Positions 25,275-34,210 of a stretch of 64,000 nucleotides of DNA are shown piece after piece (position 1 is the stretch's first letter; every line of letters starts with the position of its first letter). A program made the translations under genes and the position numbers. The DNA comes from Lachnospiraceae bacterium (GTDB lineage: Bacteria; Bacillota; Clostridia; Lachnospirales; Lachnospiraceae): NCBI GenBank assembly GCA_910575075.1, contig CAJTCY010000011.1, forward strand, positions 1 through 64,000, read 5' to 3'. The notes beneath the pieces were generated by a model. That model did no database searches. It was not told the DNA's origin and was given only the letters and a program-made list of their open reading frames with translations.

Positions 25275-26316
25275 TGTATTTAAATCCGCTGGAACAGCGG
25301 ATCTTCCCATCCTTTCCGATCCACATTGCTTCCACATCTGTAATGCTCTCCACCAGCGAAAGACCTGTATCATAATCCATATTAAACAAGGAAGTCGAAA
25401 GTGCATCTGCCATACCAGAATCTTTGGTAATCACAGACACAGATGTAAAATATTCTGGCGGCATATTTGTTTCTGGATCTATTATATGACAATATCTTAC
25501 ACCGTCCACTTCATAATACCGCTGATAATCTCCACTGGTAACAATGGACTGATCCGCAAGCTCTACAGCGCACACATACGGCTGGCTGCTGTCATAATCC
25601 GGATTCTCAACTCCTACTGTCCAAGGTTCTCCCTCTGGCTTAGCGCCCACAGCGCACACATTTCCGCCTACGCTGATCAGTGCATGTTCCATGCCGATCT
25701 CCCTCGCATATTCCGCAAGCCGCTGGACTGCATAACCTTTACCAATACTGCCGACATCCAGAGACATATTTTTATCAGCAAGATACACTGTGGAAGCCTC
25801 TTCATCCAAAATCAGCTTCTCCATATCTGTATGCCCTGCCCGCCTGTCCAATTCCTTTTTGGGAGGAAGTTCTGCTTTTTGGGGCTGTTCCATGCCCTTC
25901 TCGCGATACTCATGCCACAGAGAAAGCACACTGCCATATGTAATCTGCAGCTTTCCCTCTGTCTTATCATACATTTCTCTTCCCAGTTTTAACAGTTTAA
26001 TAATTTCTGTATCTACTTTTAAAGGCTTTTTTCCAGCAGCATCATTGATACTTTTCAGATTATTGATTCCATCATAGGTATGGTAAATGTCATACAGCTG
26101 ATGGTAATACATTAGTTTATTCTGCAGCAGTTCCATTTTCTCAGAAAAATCCTTCTGGCTTCTGGCATATCCTGTAATTGTAGTCACTGTATCAAAACAA
26201 TCAAAAAATTGCCCCTGATACTGCTGCATTTTTTGACCGCAAGATTGTGATACCACAAGACCGCAAAAAAAACCAACTACTAAAACAAAAATTAAAATAC
26301 GATATATTTTTTTCAC
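25261..26316 (-). CDS. apbE: FAD:protein FMN transferase (ApbE)
   Basis: This membrane-anchored flavinyl transferase attaches FMN to Thr/Ser of partner proteins outside the cell. Visible motifs are the FDTVTTITGYA region after the anchor, LDVGSIGKGYAVQ, LISVGGNVCAVG, HIIDPETNMPPE (His and the metal-site region) and MADALSTSLF. The GTG start at 26316 (VKKIYRILIF) has GGGAAG upstream; a 43-residue extension lacks support. The N-terminal span ends in QSCGQ, so a lipoprotein anchor is possible. No FMN-acceptor protein is seen in the window. Confidence 0.9.
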   Translation of the reverse strand: MKKIYRILIFVLVVGFFCGLVVSQSCGQKMQQYQGQFFDCFDTVTTITGYARSQKDFSEKMELLQNKLMYYHQLYDIYHTYDGINNLKSINDAAGKKPLKVDTEIIKLLKLGREMYDKTEGKLQITYGSVLSLWHEYREKGMEQPQKAELPPKKELDRRAGHTDMEKLILDEEASTVYLADKNMSLDVGSIGKGYAVQRLAEYAREIGMEHALISVGGNVCAVGAKPEGEPWTVGVENPDYDSSQPYVCAVELADQSIVTSGDYQRYYEVDGVRYCHIIDPETNMPPEYFTSVSVITKDSGMADALSTSLFNMDYDTGLSLVESITDVEAMWIGKDGKIRCSSGFKYNETK

Positions 26317-26545
26317 TTTATATTTCTTCCCGAAATAAGTTATCCGATCTTTCCATCTTTCTGTCCTAAACGAATGGCGTCCCTTGCCTTCACTTATCCT
26401 GCCCGATCCAGATGCTGTCAGATCTCTTTCCGGGACCCTCCTCACGCCATATTATACTCTATCTCATGTCATTTCACAATCTCAGATTACAAAATGCGTA
26501 ATCCAAGGTAATTCGCAAGGATAAGCTTTCTCTCCTGTCAGACAA

Positions 26546-26586
26546 AAGCTGCCGCGCCAGAATCTTTATTTCTGGTGCGGCAGCTT
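26546..26586 (-). terminator. Terminator after the giant LamG/FIVAR gene
   Basis: The stem AAGCTGCCGC(A/G)CCAGAAT around CTTT is followed on the minus strand by TTTTGTC. It lies 60 bases past the stop at 26646. Confidence 0.75.
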
Positions 26587-26645
26587 ATTCCTGTCCATAA
26601 TTTCATATTTAACAGAATTTTATTTCTGTCTTTCTCGCAGCTGTA

Positions 26646-29600
26646 TTATTTTACCGTCACTTTGAGAACTGCTTTTGCCTTGCCGTTATACGTCTTTACT
26701 GTGATGACTGCCTTTCCTTTCTTCTTGGCAGTTACTTTTCCATTTTTATCTACCTTCACGGCTTTCTTTCCCTTTTTGTCAATCGTATATTTAAAGGTCG
26801 CACTTCCGTATTTGGAGGCAACTTTCGGCTTAATCTGGAACGTTTTGCTCTTTCCTTTCAGCTTCAGTGTTACATTCTTCTTATTCAGCGTCACTTTGGT
26901 ATTCTTCACCGGCGCCTTCTTCACTGTCACTGTAATGGTTTTCTTCTTTGTCTTATCCGCAGCACTGGTGACGGTAATCTTTGCCTTGCCCGTTTTCAGT
27001 GCTTTCAGTTTACCGTTCTTTACGCTCACAATCTTTGGCTTATCCGATTTCCAGGTCACTTTCTTATTTTTCACACCTGATGGATTCACGGTTGCTTTGA
27101 GAGTGTAGCTCTCCTTTAACCCAAGGGTCAGTTTCTTCACATTCAGTGTCACGCTCTTCACCTTTGTTTCCGGGATAACAGGATTATTCTGTGCGGCATT
27201 TACTGTCACGGCGCAGGATGCCTTCATTGTATGATTTTCAGCGCTGACTGCCGTAATATTCGCCGTTCCCGCCTTCTTCGCCGTCACTCTCCCGTTCTCA
27301 ACACTGGCAACATCTGCATTGCTGCTCTCCCAGATCACCTCTTTGTTGCTGGCGTTGTCCGGTTCTACTGCCGCTGTCAATGTTTCACTGCCGCCCACGG
27401 TCAGAGTCAGAGTATTTTTATTCAGTTTCACTCCTGTGACTTTCACGATATCTCTGGGTACAAAATTTTTCAAAGCTGCATGTAACCTGTGGTATGCCTC
27501 GATGATAGCTGCGCTGTCTGCATTTTCCGGCAGATTCTTGTATGCGGCAATGGCATCTTCAAGCTCTGCCCACACGGATGCTTCATAGTCCGCCTTGTTT
27601 TTGCCCTCCATAGCTGCTTCTGCCTGTGTTTTCAAAGCCTCAACCGTTTCTTTCTCAATAGGTTTGAAATTTGCCAGCGCCGTCTGCAGCCGGTTATATG
27701 CCTCCACAAGAGCGTCTCTGTCTGCATCCACCGGAAGTTCCTTGTATGCCGCGATTGCCGCCTCCAATTCTTCCCAGACTTCTTCTACATAGTGAGACTT
27801 GTCTTTCCCTTCCATTGCAGCCTCTGCTTCTTCTCTCAGCGCTTCTGCCGCAGCTTTATCAATAGGCTTAAATGCAGTAACTGCTGCATCCAGTCTGTCA
27901 CATGCCGCCAGTTTCTCTTCCTGAGATGACTCTTCGTTTTCCAATAAAGTTTCTGCTTCCTCTATCGCCTCTGTCAGTTCTTTCCATACAGACACTGGAT
28001 AATCACTCTCATTCTTCCCCTGCTTTGCAGCATTTGCCGACGCAATCTTCATTTCAAGCGTGGCATTTACCAGCTCTTTCACTGCCGCATCCAGTTCATC
28101 CTTTGCCGTGTCAACCTGGCTCTGGCTTACATCGTCGGAATCTTTTACTGTATTGGCTGCCGCTAATTTTGTTTCCAATGTATTCCAAACGGCTTCGTAA
28201 GTTCCTGTATAATCAGACTCATCCCTGCCTTCCATAACTTTTACTGCATTTGAGATTGACTTGTTTAATTCTGATTTATCGCCAAGAAGCACCAGTGTTC
28301 CCGTCCCATCTGTCTTCATCGCATCGTCCAGGCGTTTCTTGGCATTTGCGATATCTGCCTGGGTTGCTGCTGTCTTATTTGCATCCCGCACTTCCTTAAG
28401 AACATTCTGAAACGCTGTCCAGGATGATTTCGTATAAATTGAAGCGTCCAGTTTTTCTGCCGCTTTCAGGGATTTCTCCAATTCACTGCGGTCAAGATCT
28501 ACTACTTTGGTGATTTCGTATTCAATAGTGATTGTTTTCGTAGATTCACCTAACGTAATAACCGCCTTTAATATTGCTTTGACAGTAGTTCCAATTGTCT
28601 GCGGCATCGTTACTTTCTTTTCCGCCACATTAATTACGTCTGAGCTCTCTGTTGTGCCATCTGCTTCATATGCTTTCCATTCAATGCTCTCGCCTTGCTT
28701 TCCGGTTTCAGGAAGAACAATATCAACAGTTGCGTCTGACCCTAAAATCTCATTAATGTATTTTCCCTCTTCTTCTCTTGCTCCTATTGCTTCCAGCAGA
28801 TCTGCAACCGCATTCTGCATCGGGATTTCGACTTCCATATCATACAGCTCTTTTACCTGTTCTGCCGCAAATGGAGCATTATATATACGAAAACTCTTGA
28901 TGCGTCCTTTGTAGTCCGGATCATTATTGTAGGAATACACATTATTTCCAATAAATATGTGGCGTGTAGCTTCGTCCGCGTTCCATGCATCCGACAATGA
29001 AATTCCAATTTCTCCTTGTTCTGCCAGTTCCCCGTCATCATAAAGCCTGCACGTTGTTCCATCTACGACGCATGTGACAAGATGCCATTTTCCTGTTTTA
29101 AACCCAGAAGATGCTATCCCCTTCACACCACGCCATGCATCTTTTCCTGCATCAGCTTCCAGCTTACCGTTCCTTCCTGCATATATGGAAAAATGATGTC
29201 CTGTCACAGCTGCCGTGCTGTTATCTGCCACTTTTTCTCCTGAACTTAAGCCAAACGTATTATGCTGCCCAGAAACACCGGCCTCACGGTATACCCAGAA
29301 AGAAAATGTCATTCGGTTGGATACATCTATGCTGTTAGGAACCTCAATATAATTAGTGCGTGATTTGCTGCTGCCAGGCAGAACCGCTCCGTTGTCTCTG
29401 TCAACAGTCACATTCCCGTGTACAATTCCATCTTTTCCTTTTCCGCTTTCATCTTTGACTTTCTTTACCGCGCTCTCGCCTTCCCCTTCGGAAATGGATT
29501 CTTCCAGTTTATAGTATACATTTAAATATTCTGCAAGCTGATCCATGCTCTTTGGTTTCAGTATTTTCTCAATCTGCTCTGCTGACAGCGTATCAATAGC

Positions 29601-32600
29601 CTCTTTTACTGCCTTGATGACCGCAGGATCTTCCAGATCTGCTGTTTTGTTTGTATTCAGCACATGTTCTGCCGTATCAATTCTGCCCTGCAGGACTGTC
29701 AGGGAATCATCTGTATAAATTTTTGCATCTGCGGCGTCTGCCTTAACTTTCTTTGCATCTGCAATCGCGTCTTCCAATCCCTTTATATTTGCTTTCAGCA
29801 CGTAGTAAGCCTTATATGTAACTGTCTGGCCCGCTGCTGCATTGGGACTTTCTTTTGTGCCGTTATTTCCTTCCTCATCCAGGTCTGGAACAACGTTTCC
29901 ATCACTGCCTGCCCATCCAGATTTCTCAAGCTCCAGAACATACAAATTATCGTCGCCTTCTATCTCAAAGGTATTTTCTGGCTTGTAAGTGTACGCTCCT
30001 TCCATCTCTTTGCTGGTCAGCGTGCTTTTCAGCTCATTCCCCACATAAATCTCCACTTTCTTAGTAGCATAGCCTTCCTGCCAGTAAATCTTGTGGTTAG
30101 TCATTTTAAAGCCGCTGCGGGCTGCTGCAAAGTTCTGAATGCCTTTCCCTGTATAAGTGCGGAACGTATTTCCATCCCCTTCAAACAGCTTCGTTGCCGT
30201 CCCATCCGGCTCCGTAATATATGTTTTATACCGTCCGCCCTCTATCGAATCATCAATCTCTACACGCACGCGGTACACCTTTCCCACTTCACATTTCAGG
30301 TATCCTTCCTGATAGGAGCTTCCAGGATAATTGCCAGTGGATGTTCCTGAACCATTGCCGTTCTGGGTCCTGAAATACGCTGTTGCGCCGCCAAAATCAA
30401 GTCTGGGTCCGCTTTTACCCCATACATTGCCGCCAGCCGTCTCACTGTCGTCTGTATAGATCACCGTCATATCGCCTGTACTGAGAGGGCTGTTGGGAAC
30501 AATATCATATTCCGCTACTATTTTTCCCTTATAAATTCTGTTATCTTTGAATTTTATGACTGTCACATCACTTGCCTCTGTGGTTCCGATATCCTCATCA
30601 CATTCATATACTGTTACCTTTACGTTAACCGCTTTTCCTCCGGCATTTCCCGTAACCGTATGTGTTTTTCCTGCCTCTAGGTCTGTAATATCCGGTGTTT
30701 TTGCCCAGGTAACAGGTATTTTGATTTTCACCTCAGAAGAAGCAGAACCTCCTGTTCCCTCTTCGGCCCCATCGTCAGCGCTTACTATCGCATTCGCTGT
30801 TTGAGGAAGAACAGGTACGTTTCCTTCAATCACATAAAGGTCTTCCAAAGGCTCCATTTTACTGATGCTCAATTTCTTGTATGCAACAGTGATTACAGCG
30901 TCCTGTGCTCCCACCGTAATAGAGAGATGATTTTTCTCACTGTCTTTTACATATTGATATGCCGCATCATCCGTGGCAATAACATCTTCAATATCTGAAT
31001 AGGTATATTTTTCTCCTTCCTTCAAATACAGCTTTTTCGTCTTGGAAGCTATCAGTGTATCATCACTGAGATCAATATGGTTTACAGTGACTTCTCTTGC
31101 AAGTGTCACCTGAAATTCTTTTTTCCATGAAAAATTAAGTTCGGGGACAGATGCCTGGGCAGTGAGCATCACTTTACTTCCATCCTGTGCCTTCACCTCA
31201 CCGGTCTCTGTAATCTTCTCTGCTGCACTGGTAGTCCACGTAATTTCAATGCCGTTCACTTCTGTGGGAAGTGTTAAATTCTCTGTAACCTGGTCAAGAC
31301 TCTCATTGCCATTTAACATTCCAAGTGAATCGGCGGAACCGTCGTTTAAAAATACTGCCGCAACCTGTTTTTCATCCAAGGCAGTATCATACACATATAC
31401 ATCATCTATAAGGCCGGTAAATGCCGGGTCCCACCAGTTGACGCCCACATAAATCCCCTGATTAATTCCATTCATAGTCTCTGTTATGTTTTCTGTCAAA
31501 ACAGCAGTAAGTTTTCCATTTTTATAGACACGTACGGTATTGCCTTCTTGTGCTACTGTCAGCATCGTCCAGGCGTCTTTCGGTACTGCAACAGGATTTC
31601 TGAGCGCTCCTTCCTCATTCCTCTCGTTCCAGCCCAGGCTGTTGTGCGCCCATGCTTTGTAATCCCCATTTCCTGCTCCGGTAATTCCCAGCCAGTTCTC
31701 AGGGTCATGATAGCCGAGAAACAGACACTGTTCATTGTTATCCAGATTTTTACCTGGCTTCACCCACAAAGAAACAGTATAATTCGTGCCTAAATTCTTT
31801 TCTTTCAGTTCCAATCCATAATCTCTGTTCATTTTTATGGCTTTGGTTCCATTCCTGCCATTATCATCATATACTTCGCTTCCTGTATATGTTTCCAGAT
31901 GAGATGCCGTTTTATATTTTTTCACTCCTTCTCCCAAACTGCCTTCAAACTGATACTTGGCTATCGGAGAAAGTTCGTCTTCTCGATTTTTTACTGTAAC
32001 TCTTATCTCTTTTGTATATCCTTCAAAAGACAGCGTAATCACAGCCGTCCCCTTTTTTCTTCCTGTAATTTTGCCAGACGCATCCACAGACGCAACCGCA
32101 GAATCTGAGGTTCTGCACGAAAATTCCAGTATCTCAAGTTCTGACATTTTAGAGACAGTATCCAAAAATTTAATGCTCTCGCTTTCTCCTACACCCATAC
32201 TCAACGTATCTGCTGTCTGGAGAAATCCATTTTTTCCCACCTGTTCTTTATAGGCCTGACATGCTGCAGGGTCGTCTTTATAATATAAGGCTTCCACCTG
32301 CGCCTTATCTAACGCCCCTCCATAAACCGTAAATTCATCAATCAAGCCTTTATATAATTCTCCATTGCCCCAGTTAGCTCTTCCGATCCGAAATATACTG
32401 GTATCCTTTAAAATCCCTGACAGATTGACCTGTTTTGATACCTGATTATCATATTTTCCATTGATATACAAAGTTGTCGCATCGCTGGTCAATACAACAG
32501 TAACCATCTTCCAGCTTCCTTTTGCCCAGGTTGCCTTTGCGTCGAGCGTTCCCTCCTTTGGTCTTCCTTTTTCCGGAAAACGCTGAGTTGTCAAGGAAGT

Positions 32601-33089
32601 CTCTTTATCCCAAGAAGCTATATAAGACAAGTTTTCCTCATTATTAGATGTATCATCCTTCTTTATAAAATAAGCCCATCCATTGCCACTTCCATCAGAT
32701 TCGCTTTTACTCCAATAAGAGATTGTCAACGCCTCTTTTCCCACCAATGGACTTTTTCCCGTGGTTTTATCAGTAATTGTCAAATACTCGCTCCCAGTCA
32801 GTTTAAGCGCCTTGCCTTTTTTTCCTTCTTCAATGGCCGGCGTGCCCACCACGGCTGCTTGTGAATTTCCTCCCTCCTGGGCATTTTCATCAAAACTGAA
32901 ATACGCCAGTTTCTCTGGAAACGTATTTCCATTTTCCAGTATTACCTCATCAGGCGTAACAATTCTGGCTCCGCTGCCCTGGGCAATGTCATTTTGAGCA
33001 AATGCCATCTGTACCGGCAGCAGTGTAACTGCCATCGCAATACTTAAGAATAGCGACATAACTCTTTTAAACACTTCTCTTTTTCCCAT
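26646..33089 (-). CDS. Giant secreted LamG/FIVAR/Big_2 surface protein without a recognised catalytic domain
   Basis: The start at 33089 (MGKREVFKRVMS, then a signal peptide to MAFAQ) has AAAGGG about 10 bases upstream. Domains in order: LamG 1 (about 60-280), Big_2, LamG 2 (about 380-590), atrophied Ig-like and Big_4-like domains (to about 850), a jelly-roll-like domain (about 860-1060), a helical linker, LamG 3 (about 1200-1430), another Ig-like domain, six FIVAR-like helical repeats (about 1540-1890), and Big_2 plus Lys-rich Ig-like domains to residue 2147. I find no glycosidase or protease active site, so it is probably a glycan-binding adhesin or scaffold. There is no sortase motif. Confidence 0.75.
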   Translation of the reverse strand: MGKREVFKRVMSLFLSIAMAVTLLPVQMAFAQNDIAQGSGARIVTPDEVILENGNTFPEKLAYFSFDENAQEGGNSQAAVVGTPAIEEGKKGKALKLTGSEYLTITDKTTGKSPLVGKEALTISYWSKSESDGSGNGWAYFIKKDDTSNNEENLSYIASWDKETSLTTQRFPEKGRPKEGTLDAKATWAKGSWKMVTVVLTSDATTLYINGKYDNQVSKQVNLSGILKDTSIFRIGRANWGNGELYKGLIDEFTVYGGALDKAQVEALYYKDDPAACQAYKEQVGKNGFLQTADTLSMGVGESESIKFLDTVSKMSELEILEFSCRTSDSAVASVDASGKITGRKKGTAVITLSFEGYTKEIRVTVKNREDELSPIAKYQFEGSLGEGVKKYKTASHLETYTGSEVYDDNGRNGTKAIKMNRDYGLELKEKNLGTNYTVSLWVKPGKNLDNNEQCLFLGYHDPENWLGITGAGNGDYKAWAHNSLGWNERNEEGALRNPVAVPKDAWTMLTVAQEGNTVRVYKNGKLTAVLTENITETMNGINQGIYVGVNWWDPAFTGLIDDVYVYDTALDEKQVAAVFLNDGSADSLGMLNGNESLDQVTENLTLPTEVNGIEITWTTSAAEKITETGEVKAQDGSKVMLTAQASVPELNFSWKKEFQVTLAREVTVNHIDLSDDTLIASKTKKLYLKEGEKYTYSDIEDVIATDDAAYQYVKDSEKNHLSITVGAQDAVITVAYKKLSISKMEPLEDLYVIEGNVPVLPQTANAIVSADDGAEEGTGGSASSEVKIKIPVTWAKTPDITDLEAGKTHTVTGNAGGKAVNVKVTVYECDEDIGTTEASDVTVIKFKDNRIYKGKIVAEYDIVPNSPLSTGDMTVIYTDDSETAGGNVWGKSGPRLDFGGATAYFRTQNGNGSGTSTGNYPGSSYQEGYLKCEVGKVYRVRVEIDDSIEGGRYKTYITEPDGTATKLFEGDGNTFRTYTGKGIQNFAAARSGFKMTNHKIYWQEGYATKKVEIYVGNELKSTLTSKEMEGAYTYKPENTFEIEGDDNLYVLELEKSGWAGSDGNVVPDLDEEGNNGTKESPNAAAGQTVTYKAYYVLKANIKGLEDAIADAKKVKADAADAKIYTDDSLTVLQGRIDTAEHVLNTNKTADLEDPAVIKAVKEAIDTLSAEQIEKILKPKSMDQLAEYLNVYYKLEESISEGEGESAVKKVKDESGKGKDGIVHGNVTVDRDNGAVLPGSSKSRTNYIEVPNSIDVSNRMTFSFWVYREAGVSGQHNTFGLSSGEKVADNSTAAVTGHHFSIYAGRNGKLEADAGKDAWRGVKGIASSGFKTGKWHLVTCVVDGTTCRLYDDGELAEQGEIGISLSDAWNADEATRHIFIGNNVYSYNNDPDYKGRIKSFRIYNAPFAAEQVKELYDMEVEIPMQNAVADLLEAIGAREEEGKYINEILGSDATVDIVLPETGKQGESIEWKAYEADGTTESSDVINVAEKKVTMPQTIGTTVKAILKAVITLGESTKTITIEYEITKVVDLDRSELEKSLKAAEKLDASIYTKSSWTAFQNVLKEVRDANKTAATQADIANAKKRLDDAMKTDGTGTLVLLGDKSELNKSISNAVKVMEGRDESDYTGTYEAVWNTLETKLAAANTVKDSDDVSQSQVDTAKDELDAAVKELVNATLEMKIASANAAKQGKNESDYPVSVWKELTEAIEEAETLLENEESSQEEKLAACDRLDAAVTAFKPIDKAAAEALREEAEAAMEGKDKSHYVEEVWEELEAAIAAYKELPVDADRDALVEAYNRLQTALANFKPIEKETVEALKTQAEAAMEGKNKADYEASVWAELEDAIAAYKNLPENADSAAIIEAYHRLHAALKNFVPRDIVKVTGVKLNKNTLTLTVGGSETLTAAVEPDNASNKEVIWESSNADVASVENGRVTAKKAGTANITAVSAENHTMKASCAVTVNAAQNNPVIPETKVKSVTLNVKKLTLGLKESYTLKATVNPSGVKNKKVTWKSDKPKIVSVKNGKLKALKTGKAKITVTSAADKTKKKTITVTVKKAPVKNTKVTLNKKNVTLKLKGKSKTFQIKPKVASKYGSATFKYTIDKKGKKAVKVDKNGKVTAKKKGKAVITVKTYNGKAKAVLKVTVK

Positions 33090-33274
33090 AAAATCCATCC
33101 CTTTCTTTTGCGGCTGACACGATCAGCCGTTTGTTTTCACAGGGGAAAATCTTCCCACAGTCTGCAAAGCAAAATCCATACTGTATCCTCTCTTTCCTCC
33201 TTTCCCGAAAAATCCTCAACAGGTAATTGCCAAACTCCGTTCGATCATGAATTCTTTCTCAATCACCTAAAATT

Positions 33275-33465
33275 CCTCAAAATGAGGATAAGGGCCCGCA
33301 AGCGAGCCCTTTTATGAGAAGAGGAATTTACATTCAAAGTCCTCTTCATATGTTTTCCGGCGTATTTTTATGCAAAACATACACCTCATATGAGTATGCA
33401 CACGCCCATTATGTGCAACACACACAAACAATGGTAATGCTATATCCGTTTTTTGGCAATTTCCA
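33275..33465 (-). promoter_or_regulatory. Structured leader of the giant surface-protein gene (copy A)
   Basis: On the minus strand: TTGCCA (33454-33459), 17 bases, TACCAT (33431-33436), then stem TGCACA-N9-TGTGCA (33397-33417), a CTCATATGAG palindrome, and a strong hairpin at 33290-33311. The segment is about 190 bases and closely matches copy B. It would give the downstream gene a transcribed leader of about 330 bases. No riboswitch class I know fits. The remaining 33090-33275 holds nothing I recognise. Confidence 0.5.
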
Positions 33466-33581
33466 ACTGTCATCCACTTCTTGAACCTCCTATTTTTGTA
33501 TTTTTTATATAATTTTCCATTTGTTTTTTCTCTTGTTTGTAGCTATTTTTGTAACTATTTCATAAAATATAAACACACAAA

Positions 33582-33610
33582 AAGCCGAACGACATAAAAT
33601 CGTTCGGCTT
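33582..33610 (-). terminator. Terminator between leader copies B and A
   Basis: AAGCCGAACGA and TCGTTCGGCTT form a perfect 11-bp stem followed on the minus strand by TTTTTGTG. It would end a transcript from copy B before copy A. Confidence 0.8.
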
Positions 33611-33737
33611 AATTCACATAATACTGGTGCGTAGTTGCTGGGCGCAGCAAAACCTGTACAGCATCCCTATTCTGACCATACATGTTTCAGTCAGTATGTG
33701 ATCGCTATCTTCCCCTTCTTTATAACATATACTGTTC

Positions 33738-33935
33738 CAGATTCTTCAAATGAGGATGAGGGTCCGCAAGCGGACCCTCTTTGGGAAGAGGAAACTGTTT
33801 CTTACAGACCCCTTCATATGTTTTTTCGGCGTATTCTTTATGCAAAATATACACCTCATATGAGTATGCACACGCCCATTATGTGCAACACACACAAATA
33901 ATAGTAATACTATATCCGTTTTTTTGCAATTTTCT
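33738..33935 (-). ncRNA. Candidate non-coding RNA cassette (copy B of the duplicated leader)
   Basis: This has the same element order as copy A: TTGCAA (33924-33929), 17 bases, TACTAT (33901-33906); stem TGCACA-N9-TGTGCA (33867-33887); CTCATATGAG; and the perfect hairpin GAGGGTCCGC-AA-GCGGACCCTC (33758-33779). With the terminator at 33582-33610 it would yield an RNA of about 310 bases with no gene. Short frames across it are not conserved in length between copies. Function unknown. Confidence 0.45.
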
Positions 33936-34050
33936 GATGCTATTTCTTTACCTTGCCCTTTATTTTTATAATGTTTATGCAATTTATTATCTCTATTCCC
34001 TCTTATTTGTTACTATTTTGTAACTATTCCATAAAATTTAAGACAAAAAT

Positions 34051-34096
34051 GCCAGAATAAATCGTGTTCGAACAAATTTAGGCGATTTATTCTGGC
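34051..34096 (-). terminator. Terminator of the SurA/PrsA-like lipoprotein gene
   Basis: GCCAGAATAAATCG and CGATTTATTCTGGC form a 14-bp perfect stem with an 18-base loop, followed on the minus strand by ATTTTTGTC. It lies about 115 bases past the stop at 34211. Confidence 0.75.
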
Positions 34097-34210
34097 TGGC
34101 TGAACTGTTACATTTTTTTAATTATGCAAAACATAGACAGACAGAAAGATGTCCTGAAACTTCTGTTCTGTCTGCCTGGAAAACTGTCCATTTTTCTGTT
34201 TTATTAAATC

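Noticed and set aside
25180-25992. Plus-strand frame of 270 codons opposite apbE
   Set aside because: Antisense shadow of apbE and the NusG_II gene; His/Ile/Cys-rich composition typical of reverse-frame translation.
29664-30350. Long plus-strand open frame of 228 codons
   Set aside because: It lies wholly inside the minus-strand giant gene, lacks a ribosome site and has no family resemblance; a shadow frame.
33746-33982. Small minus-strand gene in leader copy B (FVCVAHNGRVHTHMRC)
   Set aside because: Copy A keeps the central reading frame but ends differently after indels, silent changes are not enriched, and there is no ribosome site; RNA structure explains conservation better.
34051-34096. 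GTTCGAAC in the terminator loop as another LexA box
   Set aside because: It does not fit GAAC-N4-GTTC and lies in the loop of an ordinary terminator.
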